Below the pieces are notes generated by a model. It was not told where the DNA came from. It ran no database searches and was given only the letters and a program-made list of their open reading frames with translations. DNA of 64,000 bases, taken from NCBI RefSeq assembly GCF_021491375.1, contig NZ_JAKEVY010000003.1, positions 434,001-498,000 on the forward strand, given 5' to 3'. Made by a program: the position numbers and the translations under genes. Positions 41,828-49,500 of the stretch are shown piece after piece. This stretch comes from Flavihumibacter fluminis (GTDB lineage Bacteria; Bacteroidota; Bacteroidia; Chitinophagales; Chitinophagaceae). Numbering within the stretch: position 1 is the stretch's first letter; every line of letters begins with the position of its first letter.

Positions 41828-41883
41828 GACCAGGGCTTTAATTAGTATCAAATTTGTGTTCGTAACAGCCAAATTATAGCAAC

Positions 41884-43299
41884 ATGAAAATCGAACAAAT
41901 ATATACGGGATGTCTGGCACAGGGTGCCTATTATATTGAAAGTGCAGGTGAGGCAGTGGTAATAGATCCGCTTCGCGAAGTGGAACCCTACCTGGAGCGT
42001 GCCAAAGCAGATGGTGCCAGCATTAAATATGTTTTTGAAACCCATTTCCATGCTGATTTTGTAAGCGGTCATATCGATCTGGCAAAGAAAAGCGGAGCCG
42101 CGATTGTATACGGTCCAAATGCAAATCCCAGTTTCGATGCCTACATCGCTAAAGACGGGGAAGAATTCAAAGTCGGTAAACTGACATTTAAAGTAATCCA
42201 TACACCTGGCCATACGATGGAGAGTACCTGTTATCTTTTAAAAGATGCCCAGGGAAAACATATCGGACTGTTTTCAGGTGATACTCTGTTCATTGGAGAT
42301 GTAGGTAGGCCAGACCTGGCGCAAAAAGCAGCAGACATGACACAGGAACAATTAGCCGAAACACTTTTTGATTCCTTAAGAAACAAGATCATGCCGTTGG
42401 CGGATGATATCATCGTATATCCTGCCCATGGTGCCGGCAGTGCCTGTGGAAAAAATATGAGCAAGGAAACAACGGATACATTGGGCAATCAGAAGAAAAC
42501 CAATTATGCGTTGAGAGCGGATATGACAAAAGAAGAATTTGTAAAAGAAGTAACAACCGGCCTGATGCCTCCTCCGGCTTATTTCCCTCTGAACGTGATG
42601 ATGAATAAAGAGGGTTATGACAGCATTGATGAAGTGCTGGAACGCGGACAACATGCCTTATCACCTGCGGCGTTTGAAGTAGCTGCAAATGAAACTGGTG
42701 CGTTGATATTGGATACCCGTGATCCACAGGTATTTGCAAAAGGATTTGTACCGAACTCCATTAATATCGGGATTGACGGAAACTTTGCTCCCTGGGTTGG
42801 CGCCCTGATTCCGGATGTGAAACAGGCGATCCTCCTGGTGGCAGAACCCAACCGCGTAGAAGAAGTGGTAACAAGACTGGCCCGTGTGGGATATGATTAT
42901 ACCATTGGTTACCTGGAGGGTGGATTTGAAGCCTGGGAGAAAGCAGGTAAGGAAGTGGATCGTATTAAGTCCATTACTGCTGAAGAACTGGCCGCGATTG
43001 CTGCAAAAGAAGACGTGCATATCCTGGATGTGCGCAAAAACAGTGAGTACCTGAGTGAGCATGTTGAGAATGCGGAGAATGCACCGTTGGATTATGTAAA
43101 TGAGAGCATGCTTAAAGTAGATAAAAACAAAACCTATTATGTGCATTGCGCAGGAGGTTATCGTTCTATGATCTTTAATTCCATTCTGCGTGCAAGAGGA
43201 TATGATAATCTGATTGATGTAAAAGGTGGATTTAAAGCAATCAAAGAGAGCGAAAAGCTGAAGGTGACGGATTATGTGTGTCCGAGTACGTTACTGTGA
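41884..43299 (+). CDS. persulfide dioxygenase-rhodanese fusion (CstB/ETHE1-like)
   Basis: A 471-residue cytoplasmic protein with three domains. Residues 1-240 are a metallo-beta-lactamase-fold persulfide dioxygenase: THFHADFVSGH (H54, H56, D58), H110 in HTPGHTMES and D133 in SGDTLFIGD; the three iron ligands by analogy with ETHE1 are H54, H110 and D133. Residues about 260-355 are a rhodanese fold lacking its active Cys (VAEPN). Residues about 365-455 are a second rhodanese with C422 in HCAGGYRSM. Related enzymes oxidise glutathione or other persulfides to sulfite and make thiosulfate. It is the first gene of a rightward sulfur operon. Confidence 0.93.
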   Translation: MKIEQIYTGCLAQGAYYIESAGEAVVIDPLREVEPYLERAKADGASIKYVFETHFHADFVSGHIDLAKKSGAAIVYGPNANPSFDAYIAKDGEEFKVGKLTFKVIHTPGHTMESTCYLLKDAQGKHIGLFSGDTLFIGDVGRPDLAQKAADMTQEQLAETLFDSLRNKIMPLADDIIVYPAHGAGSACGKNMSKETTDTLGNQKKTNYALRADMTKEEFVKEVTTGLMPPPAYFPLNVMMNKEGYDSIDEVLERGQHALSPAAFEVAANETGALILDTRDPQVFAKGFVPNSINIGIDGNFAPWVGALIPDVKQAILLVAEPNRVEEVVTRLARVGYDYTIGYLEGGFEAWEKAGKEVDRIKSITAEELAAIAAKEDVHILDVRKNSEYLSEHVENAENAPLDYVNESMLKVDKNKTYYVHCAGGYRSMIFNSILRARGYDNLIDVKGGFKAIKESEKLKVTDYVCPSTLL

Positions 43300-43325
43300 G
43301 ATGTGAGACGTCAGAAGTGAAATGT
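43297..43325 (+). repeat. GTGAGACGTC-type dispersed repeat, copy e
   Basis: TGAGATGTGAGACGTCAGAA and AGTGAAATG. The stop codon of the persulfide dioxygenase gene (TGA at 43297-43299) is the first three bases. It lies inside an apparent operon, 14 bases before the next start codon. Confidence 0.8.
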
Positions 43326-43339
43326 AAAAAAGAAAAATT

Positions 43340-43645
43340 ATGATGAATATTTTTAAATCAATGTTTGGTCCGGCTGAAGATTTTAAAGCCCTCAAAGAAG
43401 CAGGTGCAATCGTGCTGGATGTGAGAACTCCGGCTGAATTTCAATCCGGACATGTAAAGGGATCTGTAAACATTCCCCTGGACATTCTCAATAAGCAGTT
43501 GAATAGTCTGAAGAAAGAAGGTAAAGCAATCATTGCTGTTTGCCGGTCTGGAAACAGAAGTGCAATGGCGGTGTCTCAGTTGAAAGCGGCTGGGATTGAA
43601 GCGTATAATGGTGGAGCATGGAACAGCTTGCAGGGGAAGATCTAA
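43340..43645 (+). CDS. single-domain rhodanese-like sulfurtransferase
   Basis: A 101-residue protein consisting of one rhodanese domain. Landmarks are AIVLDVRTPAEFQSGHVKGS and the active loop AVCRSGNRSAMA, with the catalytic Cys near residue 73, so it should carry a persulfide. It can move sulfane sulfur from persulfides to thiosulfate, thioredoxin or other acceptors in the cytoplasm. It lies 40 bases after the persulfide dioxygenase gene and upstream of a thioredoxin, which could be its reductant. The loop has the six-residue size typical of sulfurtransferases. Confidence 0.93.
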   Translation: MMNIFKSMFGPAEDFKALKEAGAIVLDVRTPAEFQSGHVKGSVNIPLDILNKQLNSLKKEGKAIIAVCRSGNRSAMAVSQLKAAGIEAYNGGAWNSLQGKI

Positions 43646-43647
43646 GA

Positions 43648-43740
43648 GGTGAGACGTCAGACGTCAGACGTGAGAAGGGAGGAATGGAAGAGAGAAGAAT
43701 GGAGGAAAGGACAAAGGAAGAGAGAGAGAAATGGTTAATG
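43648..43740 (+). repeat. GTGAGACGTC-type repeat followed by a purine-rich tract, copy f
   Basis: GAGGTGAGACGTCAGACGTC and a third unit run from three bases after the rhodanese stop to about 43674. A purine-rich tract with GAATGGAAGAGAGAAGAATG follows to 43740. It separates two genes of the sulfur operon. Confidence 0.8.
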
Positions 43741-43760
43741 GAGGATAAAAATTAGTAAAA

Positions 43761-44012
43761 ATGGAAAGAGTATTAAGGGGTTGGAATTTCATGCGTTGGT
43801 TGAGATTGGGTATTGGGGTGTATGCGCTGGTGGCTGCGGTGCAGCAACAGGAACTGATACTTGGCATTGCAGGAATCTTTCTGACAGCAATGGCAGTGTT
43901 TGGATTCGGATGTTGTGCAGGCGGTTATTGTGCACCTGCGCCCAGAAGAAATTCCCGCACTAACACAACCGGAACTTCCATCCAATTTGAAGAAATAAAA
44001 TCAGATAATTAA
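43761..44012 (+). CDS. small two-helix membrane protein, DUF2892-like
   Basis: An 83-residue protein with two predicted membrane helices (FMRWLRLGIGVYALVAAVQQ and LILGIAGIFLTAMAVFGFGC) and the sequence GCCAGGYCAP right after them, ending in a polar tail. The layout resembles the YgaP C-terminal (DUF2892) membrane domain often found with rhodaneses. The three Cys could carry sulfur at the membrane. It starts 115 bases after the rhodanese gene and ends 5 bases before the thioredoxin gene. The role is inferred from context. Confidence 0.75.
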   Translation: MERVLRGWNFMRWLRLGIGVYALVAAVQQQELILGIAGIFLTAMAVFGFGCCAGGYCAPAPRRNSRTNTTGTSIQFEEIKSDN

Positions 44013-44017
44013 GTACC

Positions 44018-44311
44018 ATGAATAAATTTCAGGAACTGATCAATTCTGACAAACCCGTGCTGGTTGACTTTTTTGCAGAGTGGTGCGGCCCTTGTAAAAT
44101 GATGGCACCCATACTAAAAGATGTGAAAAACAAACTGGGTGATGCGGTTACCATTGTAAAAGTGGACGTGGATAAAAATCCGGATGCGGCCCGCCAGTTT
44201 AATATTCAGGGGGTGCCCACGCTGATGGTTTTTCAGAACGGAGAAGTCAAGTGGCGCCAGAGTGGCGTTGTACAGGCGCGTCAGTTAGAACATGTTTTAA
44301 GTTCGGTGTAA
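44018..44311 (+). CDS. thioredoxin
   Basis: A 97-residue thioredoxin fold with the active site EWCGPCK (C23 and C26), the cis-Pro in QGVPTLMVF, and VKVDVDKNPDAARQF. It is a cytoplasmic disulfide/persulfide reductase. Its position between a rhodanese and transporter genes suggests it accepts or removes sulfane sulfur here rather than serving as the general thioredoxin of the cell. The neighbouring membrane-protein gene ends 5 bases upstream. Confidence 0.94.
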   Translation: MNKFQELINSDKPVLVDFFAEWCGPCKMMAPILKDVKNKLGDAVTIVKVDVDKNPDAARQFNIQGVPTLMVFQNGEVKWRQSGVVQARQLEHVLSSV

Positions 44312-44348
44312 ACAATAAATTCAAAATCGTAAACATTAATCGATCCAT

Positions 44349-44912
44349 ATGCTTGAATGGTTAAAGCAGCCCTGGCCCTGGTATGTAGCTGGTCCGCTGA
44401 TTGGGCTTACAGTGCCTACACTGTTAATTTTAGGAAACAAAAGTTTTGGGATTTCATCCTCCCTCCGGCATGTTTGTGCAGCCTGTATGCCTGCCAAAAT
44501 TCCATTCTTTCAGTACGATTGGAAAAAAGAACTCTGGAATATGTTTTTTGTGTTGGGGATCTTTTTAGGTGGAGTGATTGCCGCCTGGTTGTTGTCAAAT
44601 CCTGACCCCATGGTAGTTCATCCGAATCTACAGGCAGAAATGGCCGGATACGGAATTACTGACTACAGTGGGCTGGTACCAAACGAAGTTTTTAACTGGC
44701 CTGCACTTCTTACTCCGCGAGGATTTATAATGATGGTTGCGGGAGGTTTCCTGGTTGGATTTGGTACCCGTTATGCAGGAGGTTGTACTTCTGGTCACGC
44801 TATTATGGGTATCAGTAATCTTCAGATGCCTTCTGTGATTGCTACCTGTTGTTTCATGGTTGGCGGATTTATCATGGCTAACCTGATCCTTCCCTTCATT
44901 TTATCACTTTAA
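44349..44912 (+). CDS. YeeE/YedE-type sulfur transporter, first half
   Basis: A 187-residue membrane protein with about four or five helices. It carries the Cys signature [20 protein letters not shown] of the YeeE/YedE family and two further Cys in HVCAACMP. In Spirochaeta and others the full-length relative TsuA imports thiosulfate and passes it along conserved Cys. In Bacteroidota the protein is often split into two genes; the partner starts 12 bases downstream. In this operon it probably imports thiosulfate, or exports a sulfur species produced by the persulfide dioxygenase. Confidence 0.9.
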   Translation: MLEWLKQPWPWYVAGPLIGLTVPTLLILGNKSFGISSSLRHVCAACMPAKIPFFQYDWKKELWNMFFVLGIFLGGVIAAWLLSNPDPMVVHPNLQAEMAGYGITDYSGLVPNEVFNWPALLTPRGFIMMVAGGFLVGFGTRYAGGCTSGHAIMGISNLQMPSVIATCCFMVGGFIMANLILPFILSL

Positions 44913-44924
44913 GATTTATTGAAA

Positions 44925-45452
44925 ATGTCAACTACCAATACATTTGTTCAAAACCAGGAACCAAAGGTTCATGATACAGATTTTGAAGTCCGTTCACTCG
45001 ACACCATGTGTGTTAGCGATACCGAAATTAAAGAGCCCTGGTATGGCAATCTGAAATACCTGCTGATAGGTGTGTTATTCGGGATTGTTTTTGTAAAAGC
45101 TGAAATCATCAGCTGGTTCCGGATTCAGGAAATGTTCCGCCTGCAAAGCTTCCATATGTACGGCGTGATCGGATCTGCCATAGCGGTTGGCATGCTTTCT
45201 ATCTTCCTGATCAAGAAATTCAATATTAAAACCATTCATGGCGAGAAAATTGAATTCCATGATAAGAAATTCAACAAAGGACAGATCTATGGTGGACTGC
45301 TCTTTGGTTTAGGTTGGGCGATCACAGGTGCCTGTCCTGGTCCGTTGTTTGCACAAATCGGAACCGGAGCTACAGCTGTGGTGGTTACCTTGCTGAGCGC
45401 TATTGCGGGAACCTGGGTGTATGGAAAGTTCAGAGAGAAGTTGCCGCACTAA
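44925..45452 (+). CDS. YeeE/YedE-type sulfur transporter, second half
   Basis: A 175-residue protein from the ATG at 44925; a TTG two codons upstream is also open but unnecessary. It has a polar N-terminus of about 40 residues, then four or five helices, with the second family Cys motif WAITGACPGPLFAQIG near residue 135. It pairs with the preceding gene to make a complete channel of two inverted halves. It is the last gene of the sulfur operon, followed directly by a dispersed repeat and the convergent hydroxyproline epimerase. Confidence 0.9.
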   Translation: MSTTNTFVQNQEPKVHDTDFEVRSLDTMCVSDTEIKEPWYGNLKYLLIGVLFGIVFVKAEIISWFRIQEMFRLQSFHMYGVIGSAIAVGMLSIFLIKKFNIKTIHGEKIEFHDKKFNKGQIYGGLLFGLGWAITGACPGPLFAQIGTGATAVVVTLLSAIAGTWVYGKFREKLPH

Positions 45453-45454
45453 GA

Positions 45455-45512
45455 AGGTGAGACGTCAGACGTGAGACGTGAGAAGACGTGAAAGGTGAAA
45501 AGTGAAAGGTGA
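45455..45512 (+). repeat. GTGAGACGTC-type dispersed repeat, copy g
   Basis: GGTGAGACGTCAGACGTGAG and three or four decaying units (GTGAGAAGACGTGAAAGGTG) begin six bases after the last sulfur-operon stop codon. The repeat reaches the end of the convergent epimerase gene. Confidence 0.8.
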
Positions 45513-45517
45513 AAAAA

Positions 45518-46519
45518 TCAGAGGACCTGGAAGCCGTAGGCATAAGGGTCGTCTTCGGGGTCAATGGTGATGGTATTGTATCCATACACTTTGGCCCATC
45601 CTTCAATACCTGGACGGATAGCCGGTTTACCGGCTATCGTTGTTTCCTCCTCGATCGTTCCAATAAAAGTGGATCCGATTATACTTTCATGGATAAACGG
45701 ATCTCCTTTTTTCAGTAAACCTTTGGTATACCATTGCGCCATTCGTGCAGAAGTTCCGGTGCCACAGGGACTGCGATCAATGGCTTTATCTCCATAGAAA
45801 ACCGCATTTCTTGCTGTGGATGCGGGATTGAGTACAGCACCTGTCCAGAGAATATGTGAACAACCCCGGATGGTTGGATCATCCGGATGCACGAATTCAT
45901 ATTGCTGGTTGATTCGTTTTCTCAACTCCCTTGCCCAGGCAATTAATTTATCCGCAGGATACTGTTCCAGTCCGGCAAAATTCTTCTGCACATCCACGAT
46001 CGCATAAAAATTGCCTCCATAAGAAACATCGATCACCAGTTCTCCGAGTTCCGGGCAATCTACCGTTAATTCAGTTGCCGCGAGATAAGCCGGAACATTG
46101 GTAAGCTTTACAGATTTTACTTTATTGCCTTCCTGTTTGTAGGTGATTTCCACCAATCCGGCTGGCGCTTCCATTCTGATACGGCCTGGAATTTTAGGTG
46201 TAATCAATCCTTCTTCAACTGCAATGGTAATGGTACCAATCGTGCCATGGCCACACATAGGCAAACAGCCACTGGTTTCTATAAAAAGTACTGCTACATC
46301 ATTGGCAGCATCATGTGGCGCATATAAAATGGAGCCGCTCATCATATCATGCCCACGAGGCTCGAACATCAGTCCTTTCCGGATCCAGTCATAGTTGTTC
46401 AGAAAATGCTGTCTCTTCTCACTCATGGTTCGGCCTTCCAGTGTTGGTCCGCCACCAGCTACCAGTCGCACCGGATTTCCACAGGTATGCGCATCGATAC
46501 AGAAAAAAGTTTTCTTCAT
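45518..46519 (-). CDS. 4-hydroxyproline 2-epimerase (proline racemase family)
   Basis: A 333-residue enzyme with two mirrored domains and both catalytic Cys: C89 in PMCGHGTIGT and C252 in RSPCGTGTSARM. Having Cys at both places fits an epimerase or racemase rather than the 3-hydroxyproline dehydratase, which has Thr or Ser at one of them. It converts trans-4-hydroxy-L-proline to cis-4-hydroxy-D-proline in the cytoplasm. Genes for the next three steps begin 2 kb downstream on the other strand (48556-52319), which strongly supports hydroxyproline over proline as substrate. It has its own leftward promoter. Confidence 0.92.
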   Translation of the reverse strand: MKKTFFCIDAHTCGNPVRLVAGGGPTLEGRTMSEKRQHFLNNYDWIRKGLMFEPRGHDMMSGSILYAPHDAANDVAVLFIETSGCLPMCGHGTIGTITIAVEEGLITPKIPGRIRMEAPAGLVEITYKQEGNKVKSVKLTNVPAYLAATELTVDCPELGELVIDVSYGGNFYAIVDVQKNFAGLEQYPADKLIAWARELRKRINQQYEFVHPDDPTIRGCSHILWTGAVLNPASTARNAVFYGDKAIDRSPCGTGTSARMAQWYTKGLLKKGDPFIHESIIGSTFIGTIEEETTIAGKPAIRPGIEGWAKVYGYNTITIDPEDDPYAYGFQVL

Positions 46520-46536
46520 ATAGAATCCTGAATATC

Positions 46537-46565
46537 CGAAATTACGGGTAGTTAAGCTAGTGCAA
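46537..46565 (-). promoter_or_regulatory. promoter of the hydroxyproline epimerase gene
   Basis: On the minus strand, TTG (46563-46565), 18 bases, TAATTTCG (46537-46544). One base differs from TAnnTTTG. The same TAATTTCG occurs upstream of the DapA-like gene at 48519. Confidence 0.5.
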
Positions 46566-46672
46566 TCACCTGTATTTAGTGAAAACTTTACAGATTTTAG
46601 CCAATCCCTTTATTGGTTAAATTCTGAGAATGACAGGCTAAACCAGGTTTATCTCTTCCCTTCGATTTCCAG

Positions 46673-46680
46673 TATGTTTG
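46673..46680 (+). promoter_or_regulatory. promoter element of the DUF885 gene
   Basis: TATGTTTG matches TAnnTTTG exactly, 22 bases before the ATG at 46703. The upstream TTG element is weak (TTT). Confidence 0.5.
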
Positions 46681-46702
46681 ATCCAAACAGGCAGCGTTAC
46701 AT

Positions 46703-48451
46703 ATGAGTACTAAATTATTTCGGATGATCCTTTGCAGTGGAATACTGCTTGGGGTGTTAACAGGAGGCAGTGTAGCTGCCCAGATAGATACCAAAAAAGA
46801 AATCTCCAGCCAGGCATCGGAACTGACCCATACCATACAGCAATATAAAGCGGACAGGGGTAGCCTGAGCCGGTTTTATTTCCTGGAAACATCTCCGGAA
46901 CGTATTGAACGGATGAAAGAATTGACCCAGCAATACCAAAAGTTGCTGGATCGCTTTTCCTACAACCAGCTTAGCATGGATGGCAAGGTTGACTATGTAT
47001 TATTCAGCCGGAATCTGCAAAATGAATGGAACCTGTTGGAGACTGGTGAGGCAGAACTCCCTATCGCGAAAGCCTATGTTACTTTTTCAGATGAATTGTT
47101 TGGCTATGAAAGAAAAAGAAGGAGGGGTGCGGTATTGCCAGCAGCAACCTTGGCCGGCGAATGGCAGGGTTGGAAAAAACAATTGGAAGAACGCATTACT
47201 GCAATAGAAAAAGATCAGCAACTAACACTATCGATGGCCTATGCAGTTCAGAAAAGACTGGAAGATATTCAGGTAGCTGCAAAATCCATTTATGATTTTT
47301 ATTATGGCTATGATCCCCAATTCAGCTGGTGGATGGAACAACCCTATAAAGGAACCGACAGCCTGATCAAACGGTATAGCAGTGCTGTAATGGCAAAGGC
47401 AAGAAAAAACTCCGCGGCGGCAGATGATGGTAGCGGGATCCTGGGCCGGCCTATAGGAGCTGCGGAACTGAAAAGACAGCTGGAACTGGAATTCATCCCT
47501 TATACAGCTGAAGAATTAATAAAGATCGCAGAGGAAGAATTTGCCTGGTGTGATAAGGAATTATTGAAGGCTACCAAAGAAATGGGTTTTGGAACCGACT
47601 GGAAAGCAGCTATGGAGAAAGTGAAGAACAGTTATGTGCCGGAAGGCAAACAGCCTGAGATGATCCTGGATCTGTTTAATCAGAGTGTAGAATTTATCAA
47701 AAAGCATAAACTGGTAACGATACCTCCTGTTGCAGAAGAGACCTGGAGGATGAATATGATGTCACCGGAAAGGCAATTGGTCAACCCCTTTTTCCTGGGG
47801 GGAGAAAGTATTATCATTTCCTATCCCACGCATACCATGGCTCAGGCGGATAAGTTGATGAGCATGCGGGGTAATAATCCGCATTTTTCAAGAGCAACGG
47901 TGCATCATGAATTAATTGCAGGGCATCATTTGCAGATGTACCAGAACCAGCGGTATAAAACCTATCGTAATTTTTATACGCCTTTCTGGATTGAGGGATG
48001 GGCCCTGTATTGGGAGATGATTCTTTGGGATATGAATTTTCCACGCGGGCCAGAAGATAAAATCGGGATGTTATTCTGGCGTATGCATCGTTGTGCGCGG
48101 ATCATTTTCTCCCTGAACTATCATTTGGGTAAATGGACACCTCAGCAGTGTATTGATTTCCTGGTGGATCGGGTAGGTCATGAGAGGGCCAATGCGGAAG
48201 GAGAAGTGCGCAGATCTTTCCAGGGCAATTATGGACCACTTTACCAGCTGGCTTATATGATTGGTGGCTTACAGTTTTACCAGTTGAAAAAGGAACTGGT
48301 GGATGGGGGAAAAATGAGTTATCTGCAGTTTCATGACCGGATTCTGCAGGAACACCAGATGCCGGTGGAAATGATTCGCCATATTTTAACCAACAAGCCG
48401 CCGAAGAAGGATTTTAAAACGGAATGGCGCTTTTATCCCAAACTCAAATAA
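46703..48451 (+). CDS. DUF885 family metallopeptidase-like protein, secreted
   Basis: A 582-residue protein with a signal peptide (ends GGSVAAQ). The DUF885 signature is VHHELIAGHHLQMYQNQ near residue 400, a version of the usual HEAxPGHH, where the two His and the Glu should bind zinc; GWALYWEMILWDM follows and supplies a further acidic ligand. These proteins are helical peptidases related to the M2/M3/M32 clan and usually act as di- or carboxypeptidases; exact specificity is unknown. It stands between hydroxyproline epimerase and the rest of the hydroxyproline genes, which suggests cleavage of Hyp- or Pro-containing peptides in the periplasm. Confidence 0.85.
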   Translation: MSTKLFRMILCSGILLGVLTGGSVAAQIDTKKEISSQASELTHTIQQYKADRGSLSRFYFLETSPERIERMKELTQQYQKLLDRFSYNQLSMDGKVDYVLFSRNLQNEWNLLETGEAELPIAKAYVTFSDELFGYERKRRRGAVLPAATLAGEWQGWKKQLEERITAIEKDQQLTLSMAYAVQKRLEDIQVAAKSIYDFYYGYDPQFSWWMEQPYKGTDSLIKRYSSAVMAKARKNSAAADDGSGILGRPIGAAELKRQLELEFIPYTAEELIKIAEEEFAWCDKELLKATKEMGFGTDWKAAMEKVKNSYVPEGKQPEMILDLFNQSVEFIKKHKLVTIPPVAEETWRMNMMSPERQLVNPFFLGGESIIISYPTHTMAQADKLMSMRGNNPHFSRATVHHELIAGHHLQMYQNQRYKTYRNFYTPFWIEGWALYWEMILWDMNFPRGPEDKIGMLFWRMHRCARIIFSLNYHLGKWTPQQCIDFLVDRVGHERANAEGEVRRSFQGNYGPLYQLAYMIGGLQFYQLKKELVDGGKMSYLQFHDRILQEHQMPVEMIRHILTNKPPKKDFKTEWRFYPKLK

Positions 48452-48518
48452 AAAGATGCCAGTTAAAATTGGTAAATTTTAGATTAAATGCCGGATAGCT
48501 GGCTGCAAACACATGTTC

Positions 48519-48526
48519 TAATTTCG
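48519..48526 (+). promoter_or_regulatory. possible promoter element of the hydroxyproline operon
   Basis: TAATTTCG, 29 bases before the DapA-like start codon, equals the element upstream of the epimerase. No TTG lies at the right distance, so it may depend on an activator. Confidence 0.3.
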
Positions 48527-48555
48527 AATCAACATAACAAGCAAAACTACATTCT

Positions 48556-49500
48556 ATGGCAAGTATAAACTGGAGCGGGGTGTATCCGGCTCTGCTTACG
48601 CCTTTCAATCAGCAGGAAGAAATTGATTTCGATCTATATAAAATCAACCTGGATGCCCAGGTGGAGGCAGGTGTGGATGGAGTTATTATCGGAGGATCAC
48701 TGGGTGAAACCAGCACGCTGTTAGGTGAAGAAAAAAGAGACTTACTCATTTATTCAAAAGAAGTGGCGCCTGCTCATATCCCGGTACTAGTGAATATCGC
48801 AGAGCAAAGTACAAAAGTGGCAATAGCCCTGGCACAGGAGGCTGAACAGCATGGAGCTGATGGCTTGATGCTGCTGCCACCCATGCGATACAAGGCGGAT
48901 GACCGCGAGACAGTTGAATTTTTTAAAGCGGTAGCACGTAATACCTCCTTACCGATCCTCTTATATAATAATCCGGTTGATTATAAAATTGAGATCACGC
49001 TGGACATGTTTGAACAATTGCTGGGTTTTGAAAACATCCAGGCAGTTAAGGAATCAACCCGCAACACGATGAATGTAACGAGAATGCTTAACCGATTTGG
49101 TGAGCGGTATAAAATCTTAACCGGCGTTGACCCGATTGCATTGGAAAGCCTGCTATTAGGGGCTCATGGCTGGGTAGCCGGACTTGTAGATGCATTCCCT
49201 CGTGAAACCGTTGCGATTTTCCGCCTGATAAAAGCAGGTCGTTATGAAGAAGCAGTTGCTATTAACCGATGGTTCCTTCCCCTCTGTGAGCTGGATATTC
49301 ATCCGAAACTGGTACAGTATATTAAGCTCGCTGCAAAAGCAACCGGTATCGGATCTGAATTTGTAAGGGCACCCCGTTTATTGCTGGAAGGAGAGGAGTT
49401 GACACGTGTACAGAAAGTAATTGATGATGCATTGGCCTGTCGCCCTGAATTACCCGATTATCTCAACCTGCAAACAGTATCCAATGCTCAGTGGGCTTAG
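48556..49500 (+). CDS. DapA-like lyase/deaminase of the hydroxyproline pathway
   Basis: A 314-residue TIM-barrel protein of the dihydrodipicolinate synthase/N-acetylneuraminate lyase family. The Schiff-base Lys is K165 (QAVKESTRN) and the catalytic Tyr is Y137 (ILLYNNP). The N-terminal GGSLGETSTL matches the family's G-x-x-GE-x-x-x-L pattern. In hydroxyproline catabolism this family supplies 1-pyrroline-4-hydroxy-2-carboxylate deaminase, which makes 2-oxoglutarate semialdehyde and ammonia. The next gene (aldehyde dehydrogenase) overlaps its end and the one after is a D-amino-acid dehydrogenase, so that assignment is favoured over lysine biosynthesis. Confidence 0.9.
   Translation: MASINWSGVYPALLTPFNQQEEIDFDLYKINLDAQVEAGVDGVIIGGSLGETSTLLGEEKRDLLIYSKEVAPAHIPVLVNIAEQSTKVAIALAQEAEQHGADGLMLLPPMRYKADDRETVEFFKAVARNTSLPILLYNNPVDYKIEITLDMFEQLLGFENIQAVKESTRNTMNVTRMLNRFGERYKILTGVDPIALESLLLGAHGWVAGLVDAFPRETVAIFRLIKAGRYEEAVAINRWFLPLCELDIHPKLVQYIKLAAKATGIGSEFVRAPRLLLEGEELTRVQKVIDDALACRPELPDYLNLQTVSNAQWA

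Noticed and set aside
43648-43740. CRISPR array
   Set aside because: The units are short, contiguous and degenerate with no spacers of even length, and no cas gene is present.
45518-46519. trans-3-hydroxyproline dehydratase
   Set aside because: Both catalytic Cys are present (C89, C252); the dehydratase lacks one of them.
48556-49500. Lysine-biosynthesis dapA
   Set aside because: The family matches, but the neighbours are all hydroxyproline-pathway genes and there is no lysine gene nearby.
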